Below are positions 25,660-40,000 of a DNA stretch of 64,000 nt, piece by piece. Under the pieces are notes generated by a model. That model did no database searches and was not told the DNA's origin. It was given only the letters and a program-made list of their open reading frames with translations. Source of the stretch: Chaetorhynchus papuensis (lineage: Eukaryota > Chordata > Aves > Passeriformes > Rhipiduridae); contig VWYX01000218.1 in NCBI GenBank assembly GCA_013396525.1, positions 186,001-250,000 of the forward strand. Reading direction: 5' to 3'. The translations under genes were made by a program, and so were the position numbers. Within the stretch, counting starts at the first letter, position 1. Every line of letters starts with the position of its first letter.

Positions 25660-26683
25660 CAAACCCACATAACACAGTTATATAACTGAGGGGGTGGTAA
25701 AACGAAATAAACAAAAAGAAAAAATTGACAATGTAGAGTTTTTGTATATTGGACATTTCCGTGTTAAACTATCAACATAACAAAAATGTTTCAAGCATCA
25801 TGCAATAAAGAAATAAGGAGGGAAAACTACATATATTGCTTTAAATGTCAGTGATACTGGCTTAAAAATTTGAAAAAGTTTTAGCCCAAGAAATGCTGAA
25901 AAAGAACAACTTAATAATAATTTTTCAGAAAGAAAATGGAAAGTAGAGGGGATTAAAAAATATCCAAACTTCACAAATCCCACCTGTTTGGCTTTTTCTT
26001 CATGTCTACAATATCTGTGTTGTGGTAGATTAAATTTTGTATGAAACCAGTGACATTGCATTACTTACCGCTCAGCTTCAGGGCTTATGAATGCTCTCAC
26101 AGTGTTCATTTTTGTTCTGTTTAGATTCATGGTTTGCTCCCTTGGAAAACAAAGCATAGAAGTACATGATACAGGGAAATTTTGCACTAAAAAGGCGTGA
26201 AGATCTGCCTCTGAGTACTTCAGCAAACTGATCACTGGCTACAATTGCTCACACCATGGGCTTCTACCCTCGATGTATTTTCTTGTTCAGTACCAATGTA
26301 AATTCATATAAAGGTCTGGTATCTACAACATCCTGTGTGAAGGCCCCAAGGTCTTTGTACTGCTGGATGCACCTTGGGCCTTAACTTGGTACCCTAGTTT
26401 TTGTCTCAGAAGAGACAATGACTATTGATACCCATGATCTCTCTGCATCCACATTTTCCCAGGCCACTTCCATGTCTTCTTCTAGTTCTTCAGAAAACCT
26501 CCCTGCTTACCTGTCATTCTTTGCATGGAAACTATTCCATAGCTTTGAACACTCATTTTGTTCTTCTGTAAACTGTTTCTTATTGTACCACATAATTTTG
26601 GAATTAGGAGGACTATGTCTACATACAGAACTAAGAGGTTTAAAATCAGAAATAAATCACAGGCATACACATTAACACAATCA

Positions 26684-26705
26684 GTGTGTGTGTTTGTGTG
26701 TGTGT
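26684..26705. repeat. (TG)n microsatellite
   Basis: A TG dinucleotide run with one TTTG interruption. Confidence 0.85.
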
Positions 26706-26744
26706 TGGCTTCTTTTCCTCTCATAATTACTCCTTCATCTTACC

Positions 26745-26773
26745 TTTTCTTTCTTTCTTTTTTTTTTTTTTTT
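26745..26773. repeat. TTTC units running into T16
   Basis: Several TTTC units are followed by 16 consecutive T residues. It could be a minus-strand poly(A) remnant, but no retrotransposon body is recognisable next to it. Confidence 0.8.
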
Positions 26774-29700
26774 GTGTTTTAAAACCAGCAATGACCAAAC
26801 TTCCCTACTTCCCTTGCATACAGGTTTTTTGTCATTGAAAGTTCTGTGGTAGATCCTTGGTGGTCTTTTATTACTGAACTGTGAGCAGGTCCCACACGAC
26901 ACACCAAGAAACATGATACGAAAATGTCAACTGGAAAATACTGAATATTGATATAATGTGATATAACTTTTTTTAAAATCTAGATTCTCGGATAAAAAAT
27001 TTGGCCAGAAACATTTTTTGTATGGACTAGCACATATGTACATACACAAGCACGTACATATAAACATACATAGATCCTATTGCAGAGCTCATGCTACTCC
27101 CATTCTGTACCAAACCTCCATTACTGTCAGTTTGATTCTTCACATACCAAACATCTGGCAAAAATAAGATTTTAAATAAATGTACACATCTGTTTATCTG
27201 CCTCAACTGGTAAATGGTGGATGGTAAAATATCACCACGTATAATTCCACTGACTGTAATGGTTTGGTGCTGTGCACACAATAGGGCATTACAAATATTT
27301 AAGTGCATTATTTTTAGAAAGTTCTGAACTCTTTTAATATTCTGAAAGGCAAATAGCATGACAGGTGAGAGAGTGAGGGAACATCCAATTAAGGATGTCA
27401 AAAGGATTTAAATGCTCTCCTTTCAACTGCTAGAACTACTTATGTGTTTGGAAACCCTGGCTGAGAACTTGTCTACCCTCCTTTAAAAAACATCATTAAA
27501 TGTCACTGCTTTCTTTGACTTCACTCAGAATATATCATGTTTTCGTTTCTGCTTAGTGGAAATACATTGAAAGCTGCTTTTAAAACACAATTTCCAGAAA
27601 TTTTCTAAACATAAGAAACATAAATTGACATCTAAAAGCAACACTATCTTTCCTCTCCCTTGGATAATTGTAGTTATTTTCCAGCTTTTTAAGATTTACA
27701 GCTTGAAATTATGAACTTACTTTTAAAACACAGCTGACTCTGTCCCATTGTGAATAATGTGACACAGAATAATTTTAAACAGAATTGTAAAAGACTTTGA
27801 TTGATTGACTGCCATATGATTCAATAAGTTCTGGTGTGTACAATGTGTTAAAATATTTCTTTAAATTCTTTGGATTTACAAAACAAGAGAAAATGAAACA
27901 GTTCTATTTGTTCAACAAGCTATGGTCTGTACAGTGAATTAAATGACAGACTTTGAAGATGCATCTTCTCTTCTGGCATTTCTCCTTGGGTGATCTCCTG
28001 ATGTTTGCAGTGCCTTGAGCCTTGTTCCCACTTGTAAAGTGAGGATAATGATTCTTTTCTATGGTGTCACGAGCTCTAAGGTCTGCATATCAATATTTAA
28101 AGACAATTATCGCACTTTCAGGTAACTCTCATGTTCAAAATATATAACCTTGCTCTTTTATCTGTAAGGGAATTTAGGATCCAGGAGTCAGTGGCTGTGT
28201 AATGAGGTATCTTCACAGAATATGAAATACCTCCACTCAATTAACAATGACCAAACACACAAAGGTTTTGGCAAGCAAAATTTAACAACTAGCCTGGAAT
28301 TTTGCCAGGACTGTGACTGATCTGTGTCTGAATTCTTTCTTTCTAGCACAAAAAAAAGTTGGATCCTTACGTTGGATGTCCTAGCAAACCACAGCAATTC
28401 TGGGTGCAGAGTTGTGACAATGATTCAGAGCTAAATGGGGAGTAAGATTTTATCTGCTGCTACTAGATCAACCTGTGAGATACAAGATATTTCATGTCAG
28501 TATTGACCTGGTTTTATCCCATTTTATTAGTTTAGACAGGAGATGTTACTAATCCAAACCTTTCAGGCAAAAATTGTATACCGAAGTAAAACTCTGCAGA
28601 CTAGAGAGAGGTAGTAAGTAAACTGTAGAGGTGCTAAATCCATCAAGACTCTAACAGACCAGTTTGTGACTGATAAGACAGGCTTATAAAGTTTATAAAT
28701 TTGGGTTTGCTTAATAATTACTTAAGGAAAGATCTTCTGAACTACTCTAGAAGCTTTGTATAACTTAATTTGATGGAAAGAGTGAGACAGTGAGATTGAT
28801 TTTTAGAAGATAGGGCACCTTTTTAATTTTCCCCCTTTGATTTTATACCAGCAAAATAAAGCAAAAAGGAGTAGGAATACTCTTTTTTTTCTGTATTCTT
28901 CTGTGTGTACGGGAATCATTGACCTAAAAAAACCTACACCAACACATGCTACAGGGAAAGCTTCAAGCAACCTCAGCATCACTATGTAAATTTCAGTAAA
29001 ACATCTGTTAAGAAAGACTCAGTGATGGAATTGACATGATTGATAAGATACTAACATTAATTTCATAATAACAAATTTATCTCTCAACATTTTTTGAAAT
29101 GGAAGTCTGACAGGTTCTATGTGTTTATTATCTCCAGGCAACCGAAGCCAGTATTTTTAGTTAATTTTATTTGCTTGCTATCCAAGTGTGGCATATGCTA
29201 ACAATGCAGAATGGAGTGTGCTTCATTGCTATTTAGAGCAGCACACTGATGACAGGCTGTAGGTATTTGAAACATCAGCTTTTCTAAAAGCAGAGTGTTT
29301 TCCCCAGAGTAATAAGGAGAACACTCAGAGCAATAAGGGGAAAATAATTTTTTTAAACTATAGTGGTCTCTTATGTGTCCTGTGCTCTACAAATTCAGGG
29401 TTTGGTTTGGTTTGTTTTTCTGAATAAAGAATGAAGGACTTTGGGTTGGTTTGATATAGTTCTAGGACCATCAGCTCATCTGGGTACATACAATTCTTGT
29501 AACTTCAACTACTTCATCAAAAAGATTTATAGGTTGTTCTGTTATATAATTTTTTTGTTGGTTTTACAGAGTAAAGCTATAGCCCAGTAAAGACTAAAGA
29601 TATTAATTCAACAGAGCTACAGTGCAACAGGATGCCAGACTTGTCAGGCATAAAAAATACCTACTCACTTTCAAGTGTCTTGTGTTACATTTGATAGCAT

Positions 29701-30106
29701 TATCCATGCTAGGATAGTTTTACTTTAGAGAGCTCCTCTGACACTATTTCACCAGCACAGTATGCTCTTTCCTTCACTATAATCCTTTGTTTTCAACATA
29801 ACCTGTTCTAGCCTTCCACTCTGGCCAAAGCTGTACTGTAGAATAAAGTAGTTCCTGTTCCACCCATTTGCTTTCACTTAGAAGCTCCTGTTGAGAGCTT
29901 TTCATTCCCAAGTGAGTGATGTAGAAGCTGGGAACTGTACTGATTTTCTTGTATAGGTATAATCTGCAGCTTTGTAAAAGCTTTACAGAAGAATAACAGG
30001 CATGTGTAAATCTCATCAAGGGGGACTTCTGTTGAATTACTAACATGTACCACAATACCTACTATCATTACTCTCATGTTTTAATGCAGGTTCTAAACTC
30101 AGGATA

Positions 30107-30147
30107 TTTTTTTTTCAACAAAAAAAAAAAAAGAAAAAGAAAAAAAC
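30107..30147. repeat. T9 - CAAC - A13 inverted homopolymers and A-rich tract
   Basis: Nine T residues (30,107-30,115), a four-base spacer and thirteen A residues (30,120-30,132) form a self-complementary pair, followed by more A-rich sequence to about 30,147. It could fold as a simple A/T hairpin. Confidence 0.85.
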
Positions 30148-33100
30148 CCACCTCTGTTTACGGAGAAAGTTTAAAAACTCTGTAATTTAAGGTGAGTTTT
30201 GTGTGTATACTTAAATCAGACTTTTTAATCCTGCCTTCAGTCTTGGCTTTCTATTAACTTTGTGTCTCCATTTGAAATTAGAACTGTGTGGTTTTAAAGA
30301 CTTTGATGATAGAGAAGTGCATAAAAGGACCCAGTATTAACCTTTTTTCATGACGCAGGTTAACCATGAAGTTCATTAACCGGAAAACAGCAGTTTCAAT
30401 CTGTGCAATGCTTTCAATCTGTGTTCAAAATACAGAAGGGTTTTCAAATTATCAGGATGTAAAAAGTGACTATTAAAGACAAACAATTAAACTAAAAACT
30501 AAAGGAAAGCTAGCTAACATTTGAGAACAAGCACATGTCTTACAAGATGAAGAGGCTGAAATACAGAGAGGTCACGTAAATGTTCCTTCTGTGTGAGTCT
30601 TTGATCATTACAGTTCGTATACAGCTGGTATTGAAATAACAAATTCTGTAAGCCAGGTGACAAAGCTGCACTTTGCTCTTCCTTCTTTCCCAACAGTATT
30701 TACAAAATTGATGGAAGACTAACAGGAGGTCTGGAGTATCTGTGCTACTACAAGAGAGCAGGACTGTTCCCAGCAATTCTGCAGGGAAAGCTCAGGACAG
30801 ATTTCACTCTGTCCTTGAGTCCCTACCGGAACTAATTCTGCATCAGGCAAGGAAGGGGGGAAGACTGCAAAGTGCAGGAGATATCTGTCTCCCTTCTCCC
30901 ACACCATGACCTCTCTCCTCACTCTCACTGAGTACAAGGGTCTTTTCTGAAGCCCTGCTGTGTGTGTTGCAAGTCCAAGCTGAAGCTCCTGGTTTGGCAA
31001 GCACCAAGTTCTAGCTCCCCATGAGGCTCTTCTGTGGGTGCAAACTCAAATTAAAACAAATATAGATTAAAAATACAAATTGAAAAATCCTTCACTGTGT
31101 TTTTACAATCAAGTTGAAAACAGACTGTGAACAGTCTTCACATTCCATACCTATTCCTCCCATCAGAGGTATTTTTCATGTCTTTTCTTTCAAGATCAAA
31201 CCAGCTCCTTGGTCTTCCTCTAACAAGGCACTTGAGGCTTTCTGCCCTGCTCCTGCTGCTGTTGTTACACAGCCTAAAGCAACTTCACGAGCCTTGGCTA
31301 CACTGAACTGCAGCTTTCACCAGCTTCCTTCACATGTTACAATACCCTTGACAACTGGAAAAGCTGTCTGAACTTACTCATTATTGCTTTCAGCAAAGAC
31401 AGGAGAGGAGTTCTGAGAGGGAAGATGCTGGGAGGGTGGTGCTGGCACTGGTGAGTTGTCACATCTCTCTCTGTAGGCACTACCACTTTGTTTTCCACAT
31501 TATACAAAGTCCCATTTAAATAGACAGCCTTTACCTTCTTCCTTTCACTTCATCACTGACACGCATCATGTCCTTAAAAAAATACTCTCTTGAAGCCTAC
31601 CAGCCAAAATCCCAACCTTAGTTTCTCATTAGAAGAAGAACCCTATTACCTAAGCACATTATTCCAAGCTATATTACTGCCAGAAAGTTATTATTAGTCT
31701 CTGTTCCTCTTTCTCTAACGTTTTTTTCTACCTCTGTAACTCTTAATATATATTTTCAGAAAACTATTAAATTGTCTACTTTTTATTTTTTATATAGTTA
31801 GGAATAATTTCCCTATGAAGCACAGTCTATTTCTCTTGCATAAATGTCACTTCCTTTCATTGTGTCCTACTGGCAATATAGGGTCATACCCTACCAGAAC
31901 AACTCAATGTTTTGAAATGGAATCTTAGTGGGAAAAAAAAGAGAGTGATTGCAAAATTATAGGCTAGCCTTAACTGGAGAAACAAATGTGCTTTGTTTAA
32001 ACACTCTATAAAGTGTTCATGAAGTATTGTCTACCTTTTTAACTAGTAAAGATATTGTTCTAATTAAAACTATTATTATTTTTTTTTTGTTACAGACTGT
32101 CTCCTAATTAACTTTGCATGCATTTCCATTTTCCAAAATGCGAGGTACAACAAGAGAGATCTCCTGCCACCCAAAAAAACCTTTTTCACTATAAGCAGAC
32201 AAGTGTCTGCAACAGCTATTATTCTGACTTTTGAATAGTTCTCAAAGAAAAAAAGATGTCAACAATAGAAGTATATGGATAAATTAACAATTTCCCTACC
32301 AGAATAATATTATCTGGAATGAATGGATTAGACTGATTATGTATTCCAGCCTATGTAAATTAGGTTACTGAAAATATATCTATAAAATTTCATTTATGTA
32401 AAAAATTGTTAAAAGCAAATAATTTTTTTTTATGAAAGGCATACATAAATATGTATGTTAAATTCTTCTGTTAGATCTATGCATGGTGCTTGAAGCCTTC
32501 TTCATGACCATACCTAAGAGCATTTAACACCATCTGTGACTGAAGGCAAATACTGAATGTCTTGTCAATTCAAAATGGAGAACACCGAGTCACAATGACA
32601 TTCCTCAGTCCTTTGAACTATAGATGTTTTCTACTTCAATAACCTGAGCAAAGGAGAGTACCCTCAGTTTTCAAGGTAGAGTATGCTCAGTTTTCTGCAG
32701 TCTCTGTAGTCTCCCAAAAATAAAGTCTTAAACCACTGGAGGTTTTAATCATCTTACATATTTGAAGTTTTTAATCTAAAATTAAGCTATGATGATGAGG
32801 TAGCTTCCTGGTGGAATCTGCCTCTTCCAGCTGTGAGAGAATTATAATGATGTCTTAAATTTCCTTCCATGTACTTCATGCATCCTCAAAAGAAATTTTC
32901 CCTAGTCTCCTGCTTCCAGGGAAAAGAAAATGGAGCTCTTACAGTTATTTTCGCATCAACATCTTTTATAATGTTCATTCGTATGCAAAAGCAAAGAAGC
33001 AAGTACACAACAGGAACTCAAATACTGGCGAGCTCTCTTTTAGTCTTTTTCAGGATGACTCTTTTTTTTAAGTCTGTGGCTAAAATTCAGTTATAGCAAC

Positions 33101-33930
33101 TTCCTTTTTAAATGACGAATCAAGCAGATGACATAACCCACTGCTCAAGCACATGAATAAATCAGATGATGTCAGATCTCATGTTACAACACTTGCTCCT
33201 TTCTCCATCACCCTCAACCCAAGAGGACTATGTGCTAACTGTAAAAGATTTGTAATAGCAAATGCTGTAATCTTTAGTCAGTTTTCATGTTGGTTTTAAT
33301 ATTACATTCCAGTAATAACTACAGTTCCTGTGATATGCTCTGTATAAAAGCACTCGCCTAAGAACTATTCTGTATTTCAGCATGTAACTACCAGGCTTGG
33401 CACTTGTAACACAGCATGTGTCCTTCCCCAGCAGCCCTCCAGCAACAGTGAGTTTGCTGGCCCACATAAAAAAATTAAACTATGCTTTATTCTTCCTTGC
33501 CTTTTCTGAATCACAAACACTACAGCAATATGTAGGTTAGCACATGTTATCACAGAAAAGGGGCAGTACTTTATTTACCTCTTATTTTTGGTCTTTTATC
33601 TTTTGAAATTTTGGATTATTTCCAGCTTAATTCAGATATCTAGTTGCAGCAACTATTTAGGAATTTAGCCAAGGTACCTTGCATAGGGAATAGAGGCTGT
33701 GCAGTGACACCCATTTGTTGTGTCTACATACTCATACTGACCCCTAGTTTGGGTCTCCCTGGGGTCACGTGCCAAACCTGTGACTGGGACCCTAACCAGG
33801 CTCTTACATGGATTTCCATTGTTTCTGGAGAGAAATACAGAGTGAGTCTTTCAATATAAAGCCCATACCTAAACCTATAAACTGTGCTCTGAAACGGTCT
33901 GTTTCCCTTCACCAGTGAAAAAGGTTGAGC

Positions 33931-33961
33931 AACACACAAACACACAAACACACACACACAG
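33931..33961. repeat. (CA)n / CACAAA microsatellite
   Basis: A CA dinucleotide tract interrupted by AAA-containing units. Confidence 0.88.
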
Positions 33962-34000
33962 TGCAAACAAAAAAGGATTGGAGCTGAACCTCACAGCATA

Positions 34001-37000
34001 ATCCCTGTGCAGGCCTTCTGAACTTCAATGGCAGTACAATAATGGTAAATTATTGCTATTATTATTGAAGTATTAGAGTACACCTAAGTGTGAGGTTTTT
34101 GCACAATTTTGACATCCTCTTTTGGCTAAAAAACACCAAGAAAATGAGATTGGCCTAATGCTGTCTTATGAGTATTACAAGTCTAAACAAAAAAAATCCC
34201 CATTATTATTTCTACGTCAGCTTTTACTGCTGCAGGAAGAAGGGAAAAAAAGGATTTACCCATTTTTGGATGAAATTCAAAATTTTATTTTTCCTTAACC
34301 AAACTTAACCTGAGTTATTTTTTGCTGTAGCAGTTTATGCCACACTTCAAAGAACAAGTCCAGTGCTGATTACATTTTCTTGATGGAAACAAAAAAAAAG
34401 GAGTATTTTCAGGGGAAGCTTAAAAGTAAAAAGCAGAAGCATGCAGAGAAGTGAAGGTCAGCTCTTACCCATTGGAGAATCTCATCTGCCAGCAGGGCTC
34501 TGTGGAGGACAAAGGAAGCAGACCCTTCAGGAGGCAGCAGAACTTTACAGCACCTGTGACTCAGCAGCACAGGTTGGTCCAAAGAAAAGTTTCTTTCCTT
34601 CACAAAGAAAGTGAAGGAACAGGAATTCCTGCAGAGTGCTGGGAACAGGGTAACAATGTATAGGGGACGAGGTGCTAAAGTAGAGAGCCTGTGCTATATT
34701 TCAGACATATGAAAATTTATTCGTGGTCTCCCTCCTGAGCAGTCAGTTAACCTCTGGGTAGTGTCTCCCAGCAGGAGGTGAAGCCTTTATGAGTAAACAG
34801 CACTGAGACTACAGGATGGAGTTACATCAACACTGACATGATTGATTTAGGACTCACCTCTAGAAGTTTTCTCACTATGTGATTCGTATTTCAGCCTCTT
34901 AACTAGTTAATATCTGCTAGAATTACTACGGTTGCTTTATCTAACAAAAAAAACCCCACAACATTGATTTTAAATCTCTACAAATATGTTTAAACATCTG
35001 AGATTTTCTCATCAGATTTTATTTTCTTGACACTTCTTTATTTTCTTTTTCTTTTTTGTCTCTGATATTTGTCTTGTAATTTAGTGTTTCAAGTAATGTT
35101 GTGGGACTCTACAGACTAGCATTATTCTGGGAAAAAAACAATACCAAAAGACCAAACACACATAAATACACTAAAATAATCTTTTACATTAAGGAAAAAT
35201 AAAACTTTTTTACTCTCAATTGTTAAAAATGAAGATTTGGCATTGGAAAGCAAAATCCAGTTCTATTCTGAGGAAACAGAGTGACTTTTTCAGTTAATAA
35301 ATTACTTACTTGTCCTTACTCTCAGTTTCTCTTTTCAGTTTATCAGAAAATAGCTGTAAAATATAGTGTAAATGTGATAATTTAATCCTTGACTATGTGG
35401 AGTAATTAAAACTGAATCACGTTCAAAGTAACAACAAAATATACTAATTATAACATTTGATTGGTAAGATCAGCTTGTTTGAAAAGATAAGAATGTGTTA
35501 CTGAAGATGAATGCCTTTACTACCTGGGCTCCCAGAAACTCGGAAAGTGCAGCACCACTCCCATAGGAAACTTCTGCATTATTTGGGAGCTCCCTCCTTG
35601 TTGACCTCTCAGATGAAGGTCAAACATACAACTATAAGGGGATGAAAAATATAATATTTATTTCAGAGAGGTTGAGATTACAAGCAATGTGTCCTAGAGG
35701 ACGACCTCTACTTGAATCGAGTGAATAATCCTTGGATAGTTGAGATACATGGATAAAGAGGCAGACATTTTTTAGACTCTTTTTTAATCCCTCCACCATC
35801 ATTATTCTAAATTGTGAAGTGTCACTGATTTCTGAATTTCCTTTTATTTAATTTGTAATGTGTGATATAAAAATAATTTATCAAATTTAACAATTTACCA
35901 ATTCATCAATTTCTAACTTTCGGGCCATTCAAAGAAGTTTAACCAGTCTAAGAAATACTTTTCCTTTTTTTTTGTTTTCATTTGTTTGTGTATAAGTTTG
36001 AAGGTTTTGGGTTGGGCATTTTTTTGGGGGGGAGAGGGGCATGGTTTGGGGGTTTTTGATATGAGGACTGAATTTGAGAGTAAGGTGGAAAGATTTCCAA
36101 ATTGTAGGAGGACACCATGCAAAAAAATTCAAGAAGCTTACAATAACATGAGGAAAACACTATGCTAGTTTCTCTAAGTTCATTCAATCTTCGAGAAAAG
36201 TATTTGTATAAAAACAAATAAAAAGTACACCTTGAAAAACAGACATAAAGCTAAAAAATTAAAAGAAATAAAAGGAATATACAATGAAGTGAAACCTAAG
36301 ACAGTTCATAAAACACATATTTCTGTTTGGAATTGAAATAACATGTTGCCTTACCAGCTCAAAATGCTCATAACATTATGTAGCCTAGAAGTACATTAAA
36401 ACACTCTAGTCTTAGTCCTCTAAAAATGCATGGCTTTAAAAGCCAGTAGAGATCATATCTGTGGAATTATGTTAGCTCTGTAAAGAGAAAGACAGGTTTT
36501 AAAATAAAAATTATTTCCCCTTCCTAATTCAGCCCTAAGTGTATTACACAACCACCAACTGCTACTTATTCTCCAAAAGTTATTTTTGAGTGTCAAATAC
36601 AAATTGGCCTCTGTTTTCAGTGGTTCTTGTTTTTTTGAGGGAGAAGGGAAGAGGAGAGAAGGGAGATTATTCTTGGACTATTTTATCAGTTCTTTCTGGA
36701 GAATTACTTTTTTTTTTATTTTTTAAATGCTCTCATTGACATAACACAGGATGAAGCATTGTGCTGTGAAGTGTAACATCAGCTTGTATCAGTCACACTG
36801 CATTACTTTACATGCCCAGCCTAATGTGTCACTGCACAGCAACAGCAGAACCATCCTGCATAACCGAAAGCAGCCATAGATTGCAGATGAAAATATTGTA
36901 AAATAACTTCTGTACCCAGATATACTGTTTGTATAAATATGTTTCCAATTCCGAGAGGTAACACCGCTCACATGCAATTTCCCTCAGACAGCAGGAGGTT

Positions 37001-40000
37001 ATCTGAAATAAAAATCCATAACAAAATAGACCATCAACAAGATTCTATCAAAAGCGAACACATCTTGTGGCTATTTTAGAACTATCTACCTATTGAAAAG
37101 CAGATTTTTACTGTTCATACAATTCTCTGCCAGTCAAATATATTGGAGTAAAAGGTTCTGCTTTCACAGATATCTTTCCATTTTGCTTTGAAAACCTTAT
37201 TTTCATGTAGAAGGAAGTATGTCTCTTCTGTAAATCTGTAGATATAAGGAGACTATTTTTGGATGGACTAACACTGTCTTCTGCTCCTCCTGTCCTCAAA
37301 AGCTGAAAGAGCTTTTATTTTTAGTTACATTTTTAACATCCTGACTCTAGAGGAAAGGATTTCATTTAACCCTTTTGTAGTTACATCTTTTCAAGTGAAG
37401 AGTAATTATTGTCTAAGCAATCAAGTTTCAGTATTTTACCTAGGTCAAGTTCATAGGCAATACTCTCCTTTTGAATGTCAAGAGATAACAAAGTAAGTTT
37501 TTAAAACAAAGGTAAGTTATTGTCTTTTCTTTCAGGTCTGTGATGCTCTGATTTTAAGTTGGTTTACTGATTGAAATATTTAGTGATAAAAAATGACCTA
37601 AACAATGAAATGCTGTTCAGAGTTTTAAGTTAAAAACCTCAGATATTTATATGAGGGATAATTTTTCAGCATTATCAGTTATGTTCTTCAATAAGAAAAA
37701 TAGTTATCAATTTTCAAGACTTGTGTTTCATCATGTGAGATCTAAAAATTGTTTCATAGAACATTATTCAATAGTCTGATTAAAGAATTGGGTCATATAG
37801 GGCTCTGTTTTATTTCTCTTTTCTGTCCAAGTTATTGCTTGTGTGTTTGTATTTAACAGTAGTTTTCTTATGTATATCTATTAAATTAAAATGTTAATGA
37901 GGATTAAAAAACATCCGTAGGCCCACTAAGTGTTTCTGTGAATGAATATCTTCTGTATCCTGAATAAAACCGGAATGGTCTTAAAAGAAAGCAGCAGGAC
38001 TTGGAAGTTGAACAGGAGTGGAAGGGTCATAAGACCCTTTTCTCCAGTGCACGTGGCTCGGTGCAGATTTATGGATTCATTCCTGCTCATAACACATCTG
38101 AACAGAAGTAAAATCGACGGGGCCTGAAGAATTTTTCCAGTAACTCAGAAATTTCAAAGTACAGTTGTACTCTGACAGTCAACACAGAGAAAATCTTTTC
38201 CATGATTCCAGAGGGGGCTAAAATGCACCGAAGAAGCAGTAAAAAATGGCAACATAGTGCTACAGGTACTACAGATCACAACAGACCTCTGATACAGTAT
38301 TCTGCCTACTGACAAATTACGTGGACAGATAGGTCATGATATACATATGCTTTGAAATAAAAAGAGACAACAAGCATGGGTACCAAAAACACGTGGCACC
38401 AATAATCCAAAAAATCAGTTGCATTTATCATTCGCACTGCTCAAGAACTCACATTGTAAGCCCCTCTGAAGAGAGTACCACCTGAATTCACAAGAGGAGA
38501 AGCTTGGTTTAGTTTTCATGGAGCTTTTAGTAGGAAGCTAAGAATTGCCTTTATATCAGGGGAAAAATAATTTGGTTTAGTTCAGAGTATTTCAAAAGTA
38601 TCAAATGGCAGTTGGAAATTATTACTGATTTTGCCTGTGATTATTTCTTCATGGAGAATAAAATGAAAAATGGCAATATAGGTATTTAAAAATCATGCAT
38701 TTATAAAATTTTGCTTTCTCCACCTCTTTACATAAAACATTTTACTAGGTCTTATTGACAAATACCTCTATTTATGCCTTTATTTAAATTAAAATACGCT
38801 TTATTTTAACTTTTGTGTGGACATCCTGCCAACTTCATCCTCATGAAACCTTTATATTTTGAAACAACAAACTGGAATAATGCATGATGTGTGAATATAA
38901 AAAAAAGCATCATTATGCACTGGCAAACACATCTATCTATACAAAATGAATGGAAAAATTAGGTAGTGAAAAATACCAAACAAAGAGTACTTTACAATTT
39001 GTAAATATGAAATTTATAGGTAGGATAATTTGCAAAGAAATGTAACCGATGCTTTTATAGCTATACGATTTTATTTTACTGGAAAGTAAAATCTTTGTTT
39101 AAGTGAACATTTAAAATGTGTGCCTCTTTAAAGTATTTTGGGGAAATAAAATGGTATTTTTCAAAACTAGTTCCATGGAAACCTGTAGCTTATCAAATAG
39201 CAGCTTTATTCATCTTAACAGAAGTCTTAGGATGTAGCAATTTAGCATCACTTTCATTTACAAACATGTATGTTCTTATGCACTCGTGTTCTAGATGCTG
39301 GTTCTGAGAGCATGGATGATGCTATTACTAAATATTTAGTCATTTTTCCTTCCATTTTTCATGGAGATAAATTTACATTTGCAGCAGCTGGAAACTTTAA
39401 CTGGACAATTCTGTGATTAAAACAAGAATTGAGGTTGTGGCTGGCTTGGAAATGCAAACTGTATTTTCATCATGTAGTTCAGCTGTCTCTTTTCAAGTCA
39501 GCACTACTCCTGTGTAATTAGGTATTTCTCCATGCACTAATTAGCAAAAGAGCTCACTGCTGTCATCAGCCCAGCGGAGTTGCTGGCTCGGCTTCCACAT
39601 GAGTGGAAGAGATGTTGGGCTCTGTCACTTCACCAAGGCAGCCTCAGCACTGCTGTCACACACTCCAGCATTTGATCAAAACCAAGCTTGTCTCTGTGTG
39701 CATGGCAACCTCATCTCGTTCTTCGGGGTAGAGATGCTTCTCCACTTTTGTTTACAAACAAAGATAATTTTTAACATCTACAAATTTATTTTTCTCTATT
39801 TCATTTGCAGTTAATTAGCTGTAGATAATAGCCAGTCCTGGTGGGTAGAACACCTAGGGTTTACTTTGTCAGTTTTTCCAGAACTTGAGATTAGTTCCTC
39901 CATGAAGGCAAAATGCCACAAATGAACTATTTTGTTTGAGATTTTATTTGACCTCTTTGCTAATTAGTGCATATGAAAATGTCAGTTTACCCAGGGGCAG

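Larger units (their letters stand above)
23310..34000. other. Long non-coding stretch with simple repeats
   Basis: I recognise no gene and no CR1 or LTR. The longest frame is 124 codons on the minus strand (27,027-27,401). It resembles no family, overlaps a degenerate ACAT/ATAC-rich tract, and its length is within chance expectation. A slightly GC-richer area with two overlapping frames at 24.8-25.35 kb also shows no recognisable protein. Homopolymer and dinucleotide runs are listed separately. Confidence 0.55.

Noticed and set aside
25621..25660. Processed pseudogene ending in the A15 run
   Set aside because: No retrocopied coding sequence is recognisable upstream, and no flanking target duplication was found.
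27027..27401. 124-codon minus-strand open frame outside known repeats
   Set aside because: With a stop frequency near 7 % per codon in this AT-rich DNA, about one such frame is expected by chance in 64 kb on two strands. It has no recognisable domain and ends in a low-complexity Y/V/M tract over an ACAT-rich repeat.
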